In this document: one piece after another, positions 1 to 12,070 of the stretch
Position numbering within the stretch: position 1 is the first letter of the stretch
Layout of the letters: each line of letters starts with the position of its first letter
Source of the DNA: Corbicula japonica
Lineage: Eukaryota; Mollusca; Bivalvia; Venerida; Cyrenidae
NCBI GenBank assembly: GCA_038501625.1
Contig: JAZAYU010000054.1
Coordinates: forward strand, 434,001 to 498,000
Direction: 5' to 3'
DNA: 64,000 nt
Program-made: the position numbers and the translations under genes
The notes under the pieces: generated by a model
What the model saw: the letters and a program-made list of their open reading frames with translations, nothing else
Told to the model about the DNA's origin: nothing
Databases searched by the model: none

Positions 1-881
1 TTCCAACCTTTCTATAAAAAAACACACACATTGCCTTAGTTAATTCAATCAACCCCACAAAATAAAAAAAAAACAATCGAAAAGACGTTTGCTTCTTTTA
101 AATGGTTGCGGTATTGAGCTGAAGATCTTTTATAGTGTAAATTGAATGACGAGAGTTCAAAAATGAACATTTTTAAATTTTATAGTTCGTCGAGATGTTG
201 CGAAGTACTGTTAAAGACTCTCAAAATATTATCTTCAAGTTGATATTCGACAAAAAAGAACAAAGTACAAAAGTACAAATATATTTATGTAGCGGTTGAA
301 AGGCAGATAACCGATAATTTGCTGGAACTTCTGACACAAACTTTTGCAGGTAAATAAATACTTCTTGATAAAATACTTGTTTTGTGGTTTTGTGGTTATC
401 AGTAGATTTAAAAAAAAATATTAATAGTTACTCATGACCATACACTTGTTTCAAAATTCGTCCTATTTTCCAAAATAAATGAATGTTTCGGCGCAGCTAA
501 AGCTTTATGTTTAAAGAATAAATAAGACCAAGATCTTTTAAAAAACGTTTTTGTTTTCATATTTGATTCACCTGCCTAGTTAATAGACATAACAACATTT
601 TTGTTCTATACGTTATCATGTTTGTTATTTAATTTGCGTGATGTTATTATGTTAATGCTATCTGAAATTTACGTGAAATCAACATGTACATGTAGGAGTT
701 TCATTAACAGATCTGTCATGATGAAGTATAAAATTAGTAACTAAACTTCGTTTTATTTATGATTTCATATAATGGAAAATCACCGTTTATCTTTTTGCAG
801 ACAAGTATTCTTCGTAATTGGACAAAAGACCTTTAGTTGGAACAACGTCGATATCTAAATATTCAGTGAATCAAGTATAAG
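1..881. other. AT-rich non-coding stretch
   Basis: I see no gene, long repeat or recognisable element here. It is AT-rich with short A and T runs and stops in every frame. It ends where the first hairpin begins. Confidence 0.5.
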
Positions 882-980
882 TTATAGTTTATTTGGAGGC
901 TTGTATGAAAATTAAACGGTCAGGCCCAGCGCAGCTGGTCGACCGTTTAGTTTTCATACAAGCCTCCAAATAAACTATAA
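882..980. repeat. Near-perfect hairpin, 40-bp arms
   Basis: Bases 882-921 are the reverse complement of 941-980 with one mismatch in 40; the loop is 19 bases and contains CAGCTG and GTCGAC. The arms begin with TTATAGTTTATTTGGAGGC. Near-perfect arms imply a recent origin or repair by gene conversion. It sits 60 bases before a second fold-back. A short MITE or fold-back insertion is the likeliest explanation; no target duplication could be assigned. Confidence 0.9.
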
Positions 981-1040
981 TCTATATAATGGTCGAAATT
1001 ATTTTTGTAACTGACAAAACAGTAGCCGCCTAAATTACCA

Positions 1041-1350
1041 CATATGGGCACAGGTGCTTGGAAGGCGGATCCCGTTTTCTCCAAAAAGTGTATAAACTGG
1101 CCGCCCCGACCCCTCCCCCCCCCAATAAAAAGAGGGTCTGCACAGGGTCTACAGTACATAAACTCATCTTTTTGTTTAGTTTTGATAAATTGGGATCGTT
1201 ATCAGTCTATCCACACCGAATTTACTATCAATTACCAAGTTGTCTGAAAATTCGTGTCCCGACTATATATGGGGGGCGGGGGGTCGGGGCGGCCAGTTTA
1301 TACACATTTTGGAGAAAACGGGATCCGTCTTCCAAGCACCTGTGCATATG
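1041..1350. mobile_element. Fold-back MITE with ~80-bp arms
   Basis: The left arm (1041-1123) starts CATATGGGCACAGGTGCTTG and ends in a C-rich run (CCCCTCCCCCCCCC). It is mirrored by 1271-1350, which starts with a G-rich run and ends in CAGGTGCTTGG on the reverse strand. The spacer is about 147 bases and AT-rich. Open frames of up to 116 codons in this block are by-products of the GC-rich arms and lack any known domain. The arms carry several mismatches, so this is older than the hairpin at 882-980. Non-autonomous DNA element is inferred; the family is unknown. Confidence 0.85.
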
Positions 1351-2144
1351 GGTATGCACACAGTCAAAAGTCAAACTGAAATTAGATTTGTCATTCAATG
1401 GCCCGTAAACATGTACTGAGAGAATATTTTAGAAAGTGCATAATGCCATTTCTTTTTCTGAAAACACCATCTTTACATAAATCACTCTCAGGAAAAAAAA
1501 CAAACATGTGCAACAGTCTTTCCATGGGTTGAGAAACGAGGGTTCATCCGTGGAAGTTCCATTTTACCCGTTACTTCGTAAATAAATATTTTATAGCATG
1601 GCAAAATAGTTTATATCCGGATCAATGGGCTCATCCGTGAAGTCTAACCACGACCGACACTGTTAGATTCGCCAGGTTATTTGTGACAAAAAAAGGGAAA
1701 ATGCAAGTACTGATCAGATGACATTGCTTTATGGGTGATCTGGATCTAAACTGGCCGCCTATGTGATAACGGACGTATTTATGAAATAGAAGGTTAATCA
1801 ATTTAAGAATGTTATCATATGCAAAAAAGTCAGAGCTAAAATATTTAAATGATTTTCTTTTCCTCAGACTTTCTAAGTTACGCCTCCTTGAACACTCTAG
1901 AAGATCGTTCACGAACTCTACATGTTTATCAATAAATGTTCGGACAATATTATGGAGGAAGTCGACCTATAATAAACACATTTCAGACGCGCGACATTAT
2001 GAGAATTAAGGTTCGAAATATTTGAAAAATACTGCATTGCCATTGGCTCAAAAATAATTTCAACCATTATGGATTATTAAAGGCGCAACAAAGATATATT
2101 GATGTTCAAGGGAGAGAGATGACACAAATCATTTTCACAGCCGT
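1351..2144. other. Non-coding stretch
   Basis: No gene or repeat copy recognised. Short open frames (up to 93 codons, minus strand, 1631-1912) show no domain and no supporting splice structure. Confidence 0.4.
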
Positions 2145-2265
2145 TTTACATGGGGCGAGTTGGGGGAAAAGGTACCGTCGGATCTTTGAAATGACGTCAT
2201 AAATTTGAGCAGACCACATTAATTTGTATGCATTTTGCTGTAATATGTTATTGTAAAAAGGCGTA
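2145..2265 (+). repeat. Solo fragment of the R5 fold-back arm
   Basis: This block shares an ordered set of motifs (GGGGCG, GGAAAAGGTACC, TCGGA, AATGACGTCATAAA, TTGAGCAGAC, then ATGCATTT) with the reverse complement of 37,795-37,875, the outer flank of the right arm of the large fold-back element. The left arm keeps only the first part at 33,255-33,283. A detached arm piece 30 kb away shows that the R5 sequence is a dispersed repeat. Confidence 0.7.
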
Positions 2266-3117
2266 ATAAAATCACCTTTTAGGTCTGTAAAAATAACAGA
2301 TAACTGTAAGTTCTTTCCAAAAATAGAAATTACTAAAATGTCAGAAAATACCACCGAAGACAAATTTCCCCGTTATGTGGCGCCAATCAGATCTGCATCT
2401 TGGAACCTGGGACATCACATTTAATAGTTACTACCCGCAATATGTAAAATTGACGATCTCACACTAAAATACACTTTACCAATGTTGTAACTACGTCAAT
2501 TATGTTATTTAATTTAATCACCATGGATTTACACACCCGTCAACCGGCCGATCCCAGGAGCGGACGGCACATCCAGGAACAGACACGGAACATGTAAGTT
2601 TTTTTTCATATTTGACAGCGGTGTAAGTTACTGTCATTTTTGATAGTTTTGATTAACTCACGGAAACAAATATCGACTGATAATTAAAGCCAAATGAATT
2701 TTGCACCAATCCGTTGATTTATGGAGTGGTACAAGCGATAATAAACATTTTATTGCGATTTAAATACGAAAGTTAGTGTTAAAATCTTGAAGTTCTGTGT
2801 TTTATAGCAAAATGCTCAGTACATAGAGCTGATAATCTGCATATATCTGTCAGCATTGTTGAAAAATTGTATCATTCCCCTGGCAACATGTGAAATATTA
2901 GCTCAGACAGATTTTTTTTATTAATTCACGAGGGATTAGTTAATAGAGCTTGGGTATAGAAATGGGCAGGTCCATGGAGCAGAAAGGGACTTTTTTTGAC
3001 AGGGACCAGTTTCAATAGGATATTTTGTGTGACCAGAGCAAATATGAGTAGAATTAAATTTATCTTTCAATTTTGAATGATGTTTTGTCCTTTCACCAAC
3101 ACAACTCATACTTTTTT
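2266..3117. other. Non-coding stretch before R4
   Basis: No gene seen. Bases 2,935-3,117 may already belong to the outer, unpaired part of the R4 element but have no partner inside the window that I can align with confidence. Confidence 0.35.
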
Positions 3118-4175
3118 GTTTACATGAGCACCTGTTGGTGCAAGTGTGAGGTGTGTGCTCCATAGAACCTAGTTGGAATCAAAAGTGGCAAATTGTTTTG
3201 CCACTGATCTTTCAAGGCGGTAACCCCTCGGGTTCTCATTTTCGTTAATTGTTTGTGTCATCTATGTTGAAATTAAAATAACCATGATCTCGTCTCCTCT
3301 CCTGTGGGGAGGCAGCGCCTGCAGGATGTGGCCATTCCTGATGTGCATATTTACATTTTTAATAAGAAACTAGATACGGACGTATGCTAATTCAGTATAT
3401 TGTTAACAAAATAATTGTAATCTATATGGTTTTCTGTATATTCAAAATATATAAAACCCTAAAGCAGGGAATATTTGCCTCAGATATTATCCAAAACCAT
3501 TTAATTATAGGTAATAATATTCGCCCGGCAGGTTAGGACAACCTGAAAACATCAAATGTTTACACACAATTATCTTACACCAAAATCACCTGTGCATCAA
3601 AATGATATTGTGATCATAACGCGAATAATCTCAGGAAAGTGTTTTCTAATATCTATTAAAGGGAATTCCAATATAAGATATATTAGTTTGTAACAGAAAA
3701 AAGGTGAAATATGCATATCAGGAATCGCCACATTCAGAAAAAACAGCCTCCCCACACAGTCGAGAAGAAGAGAGGGAGATAGCATGGTTAATAAAATGAT
3801 CAGTTTCAAAAAAGACACCACTAACAATTAACAAAAATGAGAACCCGAGGGGTTACCGCCTTGGAACGGTCAGTGACAAATGAAATTGCCACTGGGGGTT
3901 TAAACCAGGTTATAGGGTGCACCAACCTCACACGTGCCCCAACAGGTTCTCATATTACAAAACAAATACAAGTTGTCTTAGTGAAACAACTCCAACCCAC
4001 TTATTGGCTCAACAATGTTGCATGCAAAAGCACACAAACATATAAAACATAAGAATGTAATAGCATTGCAAAGCCAAAGAGCGAGTACTCAATGATCTTA
4101 CCGAGACCAGAGCTCCTGGAGTAAAATCAGCAAGAACACGATGACAGGGATAAAAGAAACAAATCGAGCTTCTAA
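3118..4175. mobile_element. R4: element with long inverted arms (~250 bp)
   Basis: The left arm (about 3118-3370) and the right arm (about 3690-3963) are imperfect inverted repeats. Shared ordered blocks are GAGCACCTGTTGG or its variant, GGTTACCGCC in the right arm, CCCGAGGGGTTACCGCC mirrored as GGCGGTAACCCCTCGGG, a GTGGGGAGGC block, and ATTCCTGATATGCATATTT. The centre is about 320 bases. Sequence 3964-4175 continues the family beyond the arm, because 62,225-62,700 matches 3,690-4,175 in reverse. No transposase is visible, so it is probably non-autonomous. Other pieces lie at 28.8, 31.0, 40.4, 51.5, 60.3 and 63.5 kb. Confidence 0.8.
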
Positions 4176-4504
4176 CCCAACATTCACATTAATTTGTAGG
4201 CGAATACAAACTTAATTGCTATCTAACAAATATATGAAAGGAGAACTTGTGAAAACTTAAAATGTTATAAAGACTAATCCAGAAGAAAAGAAGAAATGCT
4301 TATTGGTTTAATATGAACAACATAGTTTGTGATGTAAATGATCATAGCCATAGGACAAACAAACGCTTTTTGTAGTTTTATTAAAAGCTATTAGACATTC
4401 TTAATTATTTTCATATGTTTTACAAATGATACTAATTTTGTGTTTCCACATCTGAGTAATAGTCCTTGTGAATCTATGTCCTCCGTAAATATAACTAAAA
4501 AAAT
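4176..4504. other. Non-coding stretch between R4 and R1
   Basis: AT-rich; I see nothing of note. Confidence 0.35.
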
Positions 4505-4615
4505 GAATAAGAAGAGAACTTTGAACGCAAGTGAACACGACAAATATAAAAATATTGCAGGCTCGGATTGATTGAGCCTGTTCATGGGCAGTAATGGAAA
4601 TGCCTATTACTGCCC
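4505..4615 (+). repeat. R1 triple-hairpin repeat, tail missing
   Basis: R1 reads GAACTTTGAAAGCCACCGA, CACGACAAATATG, then three potential hairpins: AATAT/ATATT, CAGGCTC/GAGCCTG and GGGCAGTAAT/ATTACTGCCC, followed in fuller copies by CGCCGCCTAGCCCCGGGTTG and GCGCAACTCA. In this copy hairpins 2 and 3 are intact, and the copy stops right after the third hairpin, lacking the CTAGCCCCGGG tail. Confidence 0.85.
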
Positions 4616-5335
4616 GAAGGTGTAAATTCCTTATTTCTTTTATACTTCACTCCTTATTTAATATATGTTCTTAATATGCGCTTCTTTCTTATTGTTATAT
4701 TCCACCTAGAGACATGGAAAAAAGAATATTGAAAACACTCGTCAAATGTGAAACTTAAACATTGTCTGCGAGAATTTAGCACGGTTGTTAATTGTATTTT
4801 GACAGGAACGGTTGCACTCTTTTCCCACATGCATTTAATTAATTAATTCAACCGCGATAAATAAATGATTGTTTGATCCTGAAATCAATTTGTGACGGCA
4901 ATTCTAATTTGTGAAGTAATAAACCGCACGCATGGAAACATGTGAATGAATAGTTAACTTCATCAAGAATAGTATTACTAATGAAATACATGAAATAAGT
5001 ATTTATCCGTGCTGACATACCATCCTTGCACATTTAAACACTTTCGACGATCGTTGTTTTAATTGGCATTTTCAAGTATGGAATGACTGTATTTTTAAAA
5101 TGTTTTTACGTTGTGAATATTTTAGCGACAGTTACCAAAAACTCCCTTAACACGGTTTTGGCTTCGAAAATGCTGGACTATGAAAAAGAATAGGTTGGAG
5201 TAAATCATCATTTTTCTCGAAGGTACTGCCTGATGTAGTCTGAATAACGGTCTCTATAAGTTCAAATGGAACAATATTGTCACTAACGAGATAAGCGGAA
5301 ATACGTTAGAGGTATACTGAAGAATATACAGAATA
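4616..5335. other. AT-rich non-coding stretch
   Basis: I see no gene or repeat copy here. Confidence 0.4.
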
Positions 5336-5650
5336 TTTGTTTTTACCAGTGTAAGATCGAAATATATTTCACCGATTGAGCTCAGGAATTCGTATTTTCA
5401 CGAGTGGCGCCGAAAACGTTCGTTTATGACGTGACGTTATTACGTCATGTACCCATACTTGAGCCGGTTTTCTAAACGTTCTCATTCGGAATGTTATGTA
5501 CTTTGGATACCAACGTGAAAAAAAAAACGGTGAAAATAGAAATGAAATTCCACTGTTTGAAAACATTGAATTACCATATTTATTTCACCGGCAAATTTCT
5601 ATAATTCACCGAAAAGCATAAAATAAAAACGGATCATTGCAATTCAGTTC
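5336..5650 (+). repeat. R6 repeat, copy 1
   Basis: It matches the reverse complement of about 31,624-32,045. Ordered shared blocks are TTTTTACCAGTG, AAATATATTTCACCG, GAGCTC, GGCGCC, GACGT-rich text with TGACGTCA-like sites, AACGTTCTCAT, ACCAACGTGAAAAAA, ATTTATTTCACCGG and CACTGAAAAGCATAAAATAAA. No coding potential. Probably a non-autonomous DNA element about 300-400 bp long. Confidence 0.75.
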
Positions 5651-6519
5651 GAATGACACAAATTTGACAAATACATTGTATAGGCCTATATGTTCAAATG
5701 AAGCTGTTAAAATCTTCTTTTAAAAGTTAGTCAGTTGGATATCTTAACCACTATTCAATCGATATATCAAATAAAATATTCTTTTTGAATCTGCTGTGAA
5801 GTAAGAAGCTTTTAGTAGCGCCAGAATAAATTACTGATAACGAATTTCGGATACAAGACGCCGGACGGAGGGTGAGCGTAAAAACTCACCACTGATCATT
5901 TAGTGGTCAGCTAATCATAACACAAGGAATTAATGGTAGGGAAATGAGCACGATCGACAACAGTAATTTAGTTTGTGAATGCTGTAAAATACAAAACTTT
6001 ACCTATATGTGGTCATTTCTGCGGGCTCCCAATTCTGCGGTTTCATTTAGAATTCATTATTTTGTGTTTTTATTTAAGCGCATATCATGCGGCAAGTTCT
6101 GTTATAAATCGGACTTAAATTCTGAGGTTTGGTAGAAAGTGAAATATGTCGTAACACTTTCCGGTGTATACTAATTTATCAAAAGTATCGTTTCCATCAC
6201 CATACAAATTCACAAACTATCAGGTAGAGATAAGTAAAATGAGTTTGATTTTATTTTTATCAGATATTTTGTAATTTGAATAACCCAGGTCCCACTTTTG
6301 TGTGACATCTGTTTGTACTTTCAACAAAAATAATAGGATAATTAAAACAATCCAATAAACCTCTGACAGGCAATTTGTCTTGTTGATATCTTCTTCAAGC
6401 TGTCTGGCCTGGAATTTTGCGGTAAATATTTGCTGGAAGTATAATATGCTAACGATTTATGAACCACAAAGGTCTATGCTGACATGTCAAACAAACACGA
6501 CAAACCATATGTTACATTA
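5651..6519. other. Non-coding stretch
   Basis: Nothing recognisable; one 63-codon open frame at 5944-6135 has no identifiable domain. Confidence 0.4.
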
Positions 6520-6543
6520 TTGCTATTATATATATAATAGCAA
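6520..6543. repeat. 24-bp perfect palindrome
   Basis: TTGCTATTATAT and its exact reverse complement are joined with no loop. The centre is an alternating AT run that may have grown by slippage. It could extrude a short cruciform; no function is implied. Confidence 0.8.
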
Positions 6544-6577
6544 ACACATTCACGAATATGGTCTGTATTAAATGTTT

Positions 6578-6709
6578 TTAATAAAGTGAATTCATATTTG
6601 TCTTGTTATTGGGCCAAGGGTATTCATATTGGCCAATAGCCGAGGGCTAATTATATGAGTGCTCGAGGCCCAATAACATGGCCAATTTGTATACACTTTT
6701 ATTAATAAA
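6578..6709. mobile_element. Small MITE with ~38-bp inverted ends
   Basis: Left end 6578-6614 (TTAATAAAGTG ... GTTATTGGGCC) pairs imperfectly with right end 6671-6709 (GGCCCAATAAC ... ACTTTTATTAA). The 11-base inner block GTTATTGGGCC is perfectly inverted. Total about 132 bp with a short GC-richer centre. Typical size and shape of a MITE; superfamily unknown. Confidence 0.7.
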
Positions 6710-8026
6710 CAGAACTAAGGCAGATAATGTCTACTCTATCACAGATTTAGCTACACAATATATATTCGTATGTATAGAAAATAAAACATTTAAAAGCTAA
6801 CAGACAAAAATTGTATGGAGCGATTACTATTTAAAAATAAGAAGTATAAAATGCTAACTTGTAGGGACCTCATGTTTATTGCATCATATAAAAAGTTAGC
6901 TTGGTTGTTAATAAATGTCGACGAATTGGATAATATGAAGGACTCAAATGATATGAAATTGGCCAATTTAAATAGCAAGGTTTGATTACGATCTAGAAAT
7001 GTTTGGGATCGCCTAAGATGTATTAAACTTTCTTGCTCGTTCGGTGATAGGCATTTGAGAAAGCGTTTCCGAGTAAGTTAACCAAATTGACAATATATGT
7101 CATATTTTTGTATATGTATTTGACAACATCATGCACAGTTTCATTAAAAATTAAACAAAAAGTCTGCATATTTTTTGCGACTGTCTCATTCGTTTTTCAC
7201 GTATAGCGCACAACAATTTGAATTCAAGCATTTAACTTCGTAGAAATGAAAATATGGTTCATACACGTTCTATATTAATTTCAAAAATACAACCGAATCA
7301 TGATCAGAAATAATAAATTAAGAAGTAAAATTGTATTTTCTCTAACGATGACATTGTTAAACACAGTTGTTTTTGTTTATGAAAAATTGATAATTAACCG
7401 CGTTTTGTGCATGTGAATACTGGATGAATGAGTTCCACCCGCTGCGATAATGTCATAAAAGACTTGTCAGAAGGCGTCAATATGCACTGTTATACGTAAT
7501 AAAACCAAGAATTCATATCTTTCAACAAAAGCAGATAACTACTTTGTGATTGATGGTAATTAGGAAATTTTCATTTTATGTAAAGCATATGTGAATGTAA
7601 ATAATCTTGAAGAGGTGTGCTTTCAAATAAGCAAGGGAGTAAGACCTGCACTTTTACTCTTAAACTTGGCAATCGGTGCATTGAAGTGATTGAATTTGGG
7701 AATTCTGGGAATCGAAATGTCATAAGCTGCTTTTCCGGCAGCAGTACTGTAACTCGTGTAAAATGTTGATAGTCACCTTTAGCAGTGTTATTTTTGCACC
7801 GGTTGGTGGACGGGTTCTCCCAACTTGCATAGTTGGCTACGTGTTTGTATGTATGGCTCTGAGGCCGTATCGGTGTAAGCCTATATCATTTACGTTATAC
7901 AATAGAACATTTCGCGCAGGGATGCGCCGTTGCAAATCTCCACATGCAAAAAATCGATAGTGTTATCTGTATATAAAGCGGTAACAGATTATATTGACCA
8001 CGAAAAGCCGCGCAACGTTCTTTGGG
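6710..8026. other. Non-coding stretch
   Basis: AT-rich, no gene or repeat copy recognised. A 65-codon frame at 7763-7960 has no visible domain. Confidence 0.35.
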
Positions 8027-8126
8027 GGTTGAGCCAGCTAGTGCTGTTGGTAGCATGCGCGCATTCAATGTGCTAGGCGCTGTCATAGTGACGGTTCGAT
8101 CCTCAGGCTGAGTTATTATCATTTAA
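8027..8126 (+). mobile_element. tRNA-derived SINE-like core, copy 1
   Basis: Contains a close match to the RNA polymerase III B box (GGTTCGATCCTC, 8093-8104) about 55-60 bases after an A-box-like region (AGCCAGCTAGTGCTGTTGG). It aligns with 59,945-60,055 along its length, sharing GGCGCTGTCA, GTGACGGT, the B box and the trailing GAGTTATTATCATTT. The cloverleaf is not intact, so this is a SINE core or tRNA relic, not a working tRNA. Confidence 0.7.
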
Positions 8127-9591
8127 GATTGTGTTAAGTAATACTTTGAAATAAACGGAGTCTGTGCTTAGTCTGTAGCTGGAGTTGGTTCTATTGACCT
8201 TGTAAAATCCTACTATTCGAACAAAGAGAATTCTGAAAGGTTAAAGGTATTAAATATCGTTTAAGGTGTTTATAAAGGAATAAGAAAACATAACTTTTAT
8301 AAAGCCTAAATCATTCGTAGCAATAAATATCAATGATTTTTGTAAACTAGCGTGAAATTAATACAGAGTAATGTGAACAGAATTCGTATATGTTAGATTT
8401 CGTGGCAAAGTAAGACAAATTTTAGACCTTCTGTCTGATGATAAGATAAACTACAATTACTGTAAGCATTATTTAGATTGATAAACATAAATTGTGATTA
8501 CACAATCCAATCTTGAGGCAATGCCGTCTAGACCGGCGCTGTTAGTATGTTCTTGTCTTTTATGTCATCTTTTAAAGCGCGTTATGGAGTTTTCAGTTCT
8601 ATTTTTAGACATCCGATATGCAATTATTGAAAAAGGCGTTATTAGCACTTCATTTAATTCAATTCAACTAAGCCTGCACTATTTTTATTATTGTTCAGTT
8701 AGTTTGCTTATTTGATTCATCTAGCTCGGTATTGTCTTTATGCAGTTTGAATCCAGGACCTATATTTCATTGACTGTAGCAATAAAATTTTCTTTTTTAC
8801 TGGAAACCTGAAAAAGCAAGTATAAGAGTGGTTCACATTTGAAACATTTAACAGACCCAAGTGTCTGTATCAGGTAAAAATCAGCAAAATCAATATACAA
8901 AAATAAAATCGATACCTTTAATAATGTTTAAGGTTTAAGTTCGCAATTGGCGATTTTAACTCCGTCGACTTTTGAGAAACGTAAATAAACATTACTGAAA
9001 TCAAAGTCATTTAAAAAAAAAAAATAAATATTCATTTGTTGATTTGTTTATTAATTATCAACTAAAACAAAGGAAGTTTGAACATCAATTCGATTTGTTT
9101 TTTTTTGTTAGATGGTGAATTAAATATATACAAATAATGTAATCTAAACAACAATAAGATAAATTCCTTCGGTAGATCTTGGCTTTATAATTACACTTGA
9201 CCTATGTTCTTACTACACCGATCATATTTTTAAATTTCTCAGCAAGGATTCGGGATATACACTTTAAACTTGTAATATAATAAGATACATCATTTTCATT
9301 TCTTTGTATCCTACTCACAAAATGCAAACAAAAGTTGCTTTATATGTATTTATATTTATTTATATTAATGTTGACTTGTTTTTTCCCTAAAGTTGGTATA
9401 TTGTAAAAGACAATTCAATTTAATCATAATGTTTGACTAATGTATTATGATTTTTATGTTTGTGGTATGTTGTGTATGTGCATATATATATATGTATGTT
9501 GGAAATAGAAATAAAAGTTAAAAAAAAAATTATAAATAGTAAGTAAGAAACAAAAATACAAACACTGTATTGCAGTGGGCAAGGCGGCGGC
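8127..9591. other. AT-rich non-coding stretch
   Basis: No gene recognised. A weak R1-like piece (GCCTGCACTATTTTTATTATTG, broken) lies near 8670-8700 on the minus strand. Poly-A and poly-T runs are common. Confidence 0.4.
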
Positions 9592-9618
9592 TGTCCTTCA
9601 ATTTTATTGGAGGACAGA
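9592..9618. repeat. Short hairpin, 12-bp arms
   Basis: CTGTCCTTCAAT pairs with ATTGGAGGACAG with one mismatch and a 3-base loop. Isolated; function unknown. Confidence 0.7.
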
Positions 9619-10170
9619 GTTCTTCACATATTTTACACATATTGTACTTTAACATGTACTGATATTATACATTTCTAAATTCTTATTTCATGATTTTGCG
9701 AGACTCATTTACGTCCTCGAAAATATTTTACAATCTATACTGTTACATAATCAGAATAACCAAGTTGCACAACCACGATCACTTGTTTTTAAATTACAAT
9801 ATGCACAGCTAACTTTACTATGCTGCATATAAAATTTTCAGTGAATGTGCTCGTATATCCGTCATAGGAATGCTGGCCGCCCACGTAAAACCCCCGTCTT
9901 TTAGGAGGAACCGTGTATCCGTAGCAAATGCACGAAATTCTATATCTTTTCGTTCTTTTCAGAACAGAATTTCTCAGACCATTCCTCAGAATATTGGAAC
10001 TACGAATTCTGTCCAAGTTGTGCACATTGATTACACTTCAACAATATTAAGTAACTAGCTAAGACATTCTATTAAATAAATTAAATGTTATATCCTTATC
10101 AATTTGAATAGCTATAATTGTAAAGTTATCAGTACGAAGTCGAGCCGTAGAACTGAATTTCAATACCAAC
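9619..10170. other. Non-coding stretch
   Basis: A 78-codon minus-strand open frame (9789-10,025) overlaps a 62-codon plus-strand frame. Neither shows a family motif I recognise, and no splice signals frame them convincingly. Confidence 0.35.
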
Positions 10171-10299
10171 ACGCGGGTTTATCTCCCGCGTATTACCACG
10201 TGACTAACCACACGAGTAATTCGCACAAATCCTTCCGCGATTTTGTGCACCAGAACGTTAAGACATACGTTCTTCGCTTTACTCCGTACCGCGAAGAAC
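10171..10299. repeat. Run of four short hairpins
   Basis: ACGCGGG/CCCGCGT (10,171-10,191), GCACAAA/TTTGTGC (10,223-10,248), GAACGT/ACGTTC (10,253-10,272) and GTTCTTCGC/GCGAAGAAC (10,269-10,299) follow one another within 129 bases. The third and fourth overlap by a few bases. This is locally GC-richer than its surroundings. Could be a decayed structured element; no known RNA family recognised. Confidence 0.7.
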
Positions 10300-10346
10300 T
10301 TCAAATTAAATACTCTTCACGCGTTTAGAAACCACTGATATTTAGT

Positions 10347-10574
10347 CAAGGTAGGGGTAAAACCAAAACTCAATAAATTGTCGGTAGTGGTTATATTCTC
10401 CGTAAACGAAAATTCATGTCTCATTGTTTAAATATGGATTTTTAAGTAATTTTAAACAATTCCGCAATAAGCGATTGTTTAGCTGTTAAACATGAGGTAT
10501 TTGCCGGTTTCAGTATATCCTCTATACCAAAGCTACGGTCAATTTTGTGACTTTTGGTTTTACCCTCACCTCGA
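10347..10574. mobile_element. Fold-back MITE with ~54-bp arms
   Basis: Left arm 10,347-10,400 (GGTAGGGGTAAAACCAAAA ... AAATTG ... CGGTAG) pairs with right arm 10,519-10,574 read in reverse (GGTGAGGGTAAAACCAAAA ... AAATTG ... CGTAG). Arms have several mismatches; the spacer is about 118 bases. No coding capacity. Confidence 0.8.
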
Positions 10575-12070
10575 TTTAATGTCATTGGTTTGAGAACGCA
10601 CTGAGGGATTTCAATGGAAATTTCAGAAAAAGAAATAAAGATGGTGAATCTTATTATGTTTCAAATTTGAAGACTGAACTCCGATTCTATGCGAAAAAAT
10701 TAATTTTTTTAATCTGTGTAATTAGAACATTTGTTACGTGTAATTTCCAACATACACAGAGAAATCTTGGTCAGAATATGAATTGATAATATATATAACA
10801 ACTGACACGGCGAAAAAAAGTGTTTATGTCTTCTATTATCGTATATCATCGTTGTCTTCTTCTATTCTGTGTAAGAAACCTGGTTGCCCCATTTTTAGAC
10901 AATTATCTGGCAAAGTGAATATGTACAAACCGGTTATATACTCTTATCAGGCAAAGTGACAAGTACAAAACACAACATCCCACATAGTCAGCAAAATGAG
11001 GACAACCCTGACCATACCACCTTCTCGACAAAGACATATAAGAGAAAGTATCTAATGTCAATGTCCAGCATAATTTGTTGGTACTTTTAACTTGTCCGAG
11101 ACCATTGGACCTGAAGTTAAATCATTAGTTGCACCTTTTTTAAACGCGAATATTCAATGGTGTGTGTTATCATGTGAAATATTTACAAGTGAAGATTCTT
11201 GCTATACAACAATAAGTTCCCTTGATTGATACATTTGTACTGCCAAACATGTGTTATATTTATAATAATACATATTAATTGTATTTTAGAGAACGTTTGC
11301 AGAATACATACATCTCTCTTTCATTCTTCCAATAATTCTCAGACTGAAAACTCCAGTCACTTTTGAGTACAATAAATATGCTTTGTGAGGCGCTTTCTAT
11401 GGTAAAGAAATGTCACTGAAAACATTTCGGACAAAAAACAAAATCGTTATTTATTTTCTCTGAATCTTTAACTTAAACACGTGTAGCATTAAAATACTAA
11501 ATACGGTTTATTTATAAACTCACAAGTGATGTAATGAACCCATGCCATTTGTCATAATTGAAACCTACTTCCTCATCAGAAATGTCTAGCCCTAAGCCAA
11601 AAAAGCAGATCGAATTAATTTTGTAATCGAGCGGCCAGTTATTAATATCCGTCGTTAATGGTATATTCACAAGTATTAAGCAATGGTTTAAACTTATTTT
11701 TCATAATATTTCAACCAAATACTGTGGCATACTCTATTTAAGGCTCGATAAAGTCTTCATGTTTTTGGTAAATCAAATCTACATGTAGTAGATAAAAGGT
11801 CATGCAGGCAGAGGGAATTCATTTAATGTGTGTGACATACCAATAAGAAAGTATCATTCCATTCTGTTCTGCCTTTTCCTCGTAGTTCGATAGTATCCAG
11901 ATACAACCTCATTCATTATCCTACAAAATAAAATATTATTCACTTAATGTATTGATATAAAACTAACTACTATACTACAACACAAAACAAAAACAAGTTT
12001 TAAAAATCGGACTTGAAAATATTCCTGGGGATGGTTTCATTGGCCTTATTCATGTTGGTTATGAAAACAG
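10575..12070. other. Non-coding stretch
   Basis: AT-rich with frequent A and T runs; nothing recognisable as a gene or repeat copy. Confidence 0.4.

Noticed and set aside
8027..8126. Functional tRNA gene.
   Set aside because: B box present but the cloverleaf arms do not pair and the acceptor ends do not match.
8660..8705. Additional R1 head copy.
   Set aside because: Only GCCTGCACTATTTTTATTATTG-like text matches, with gaps; too short to separate from chance.
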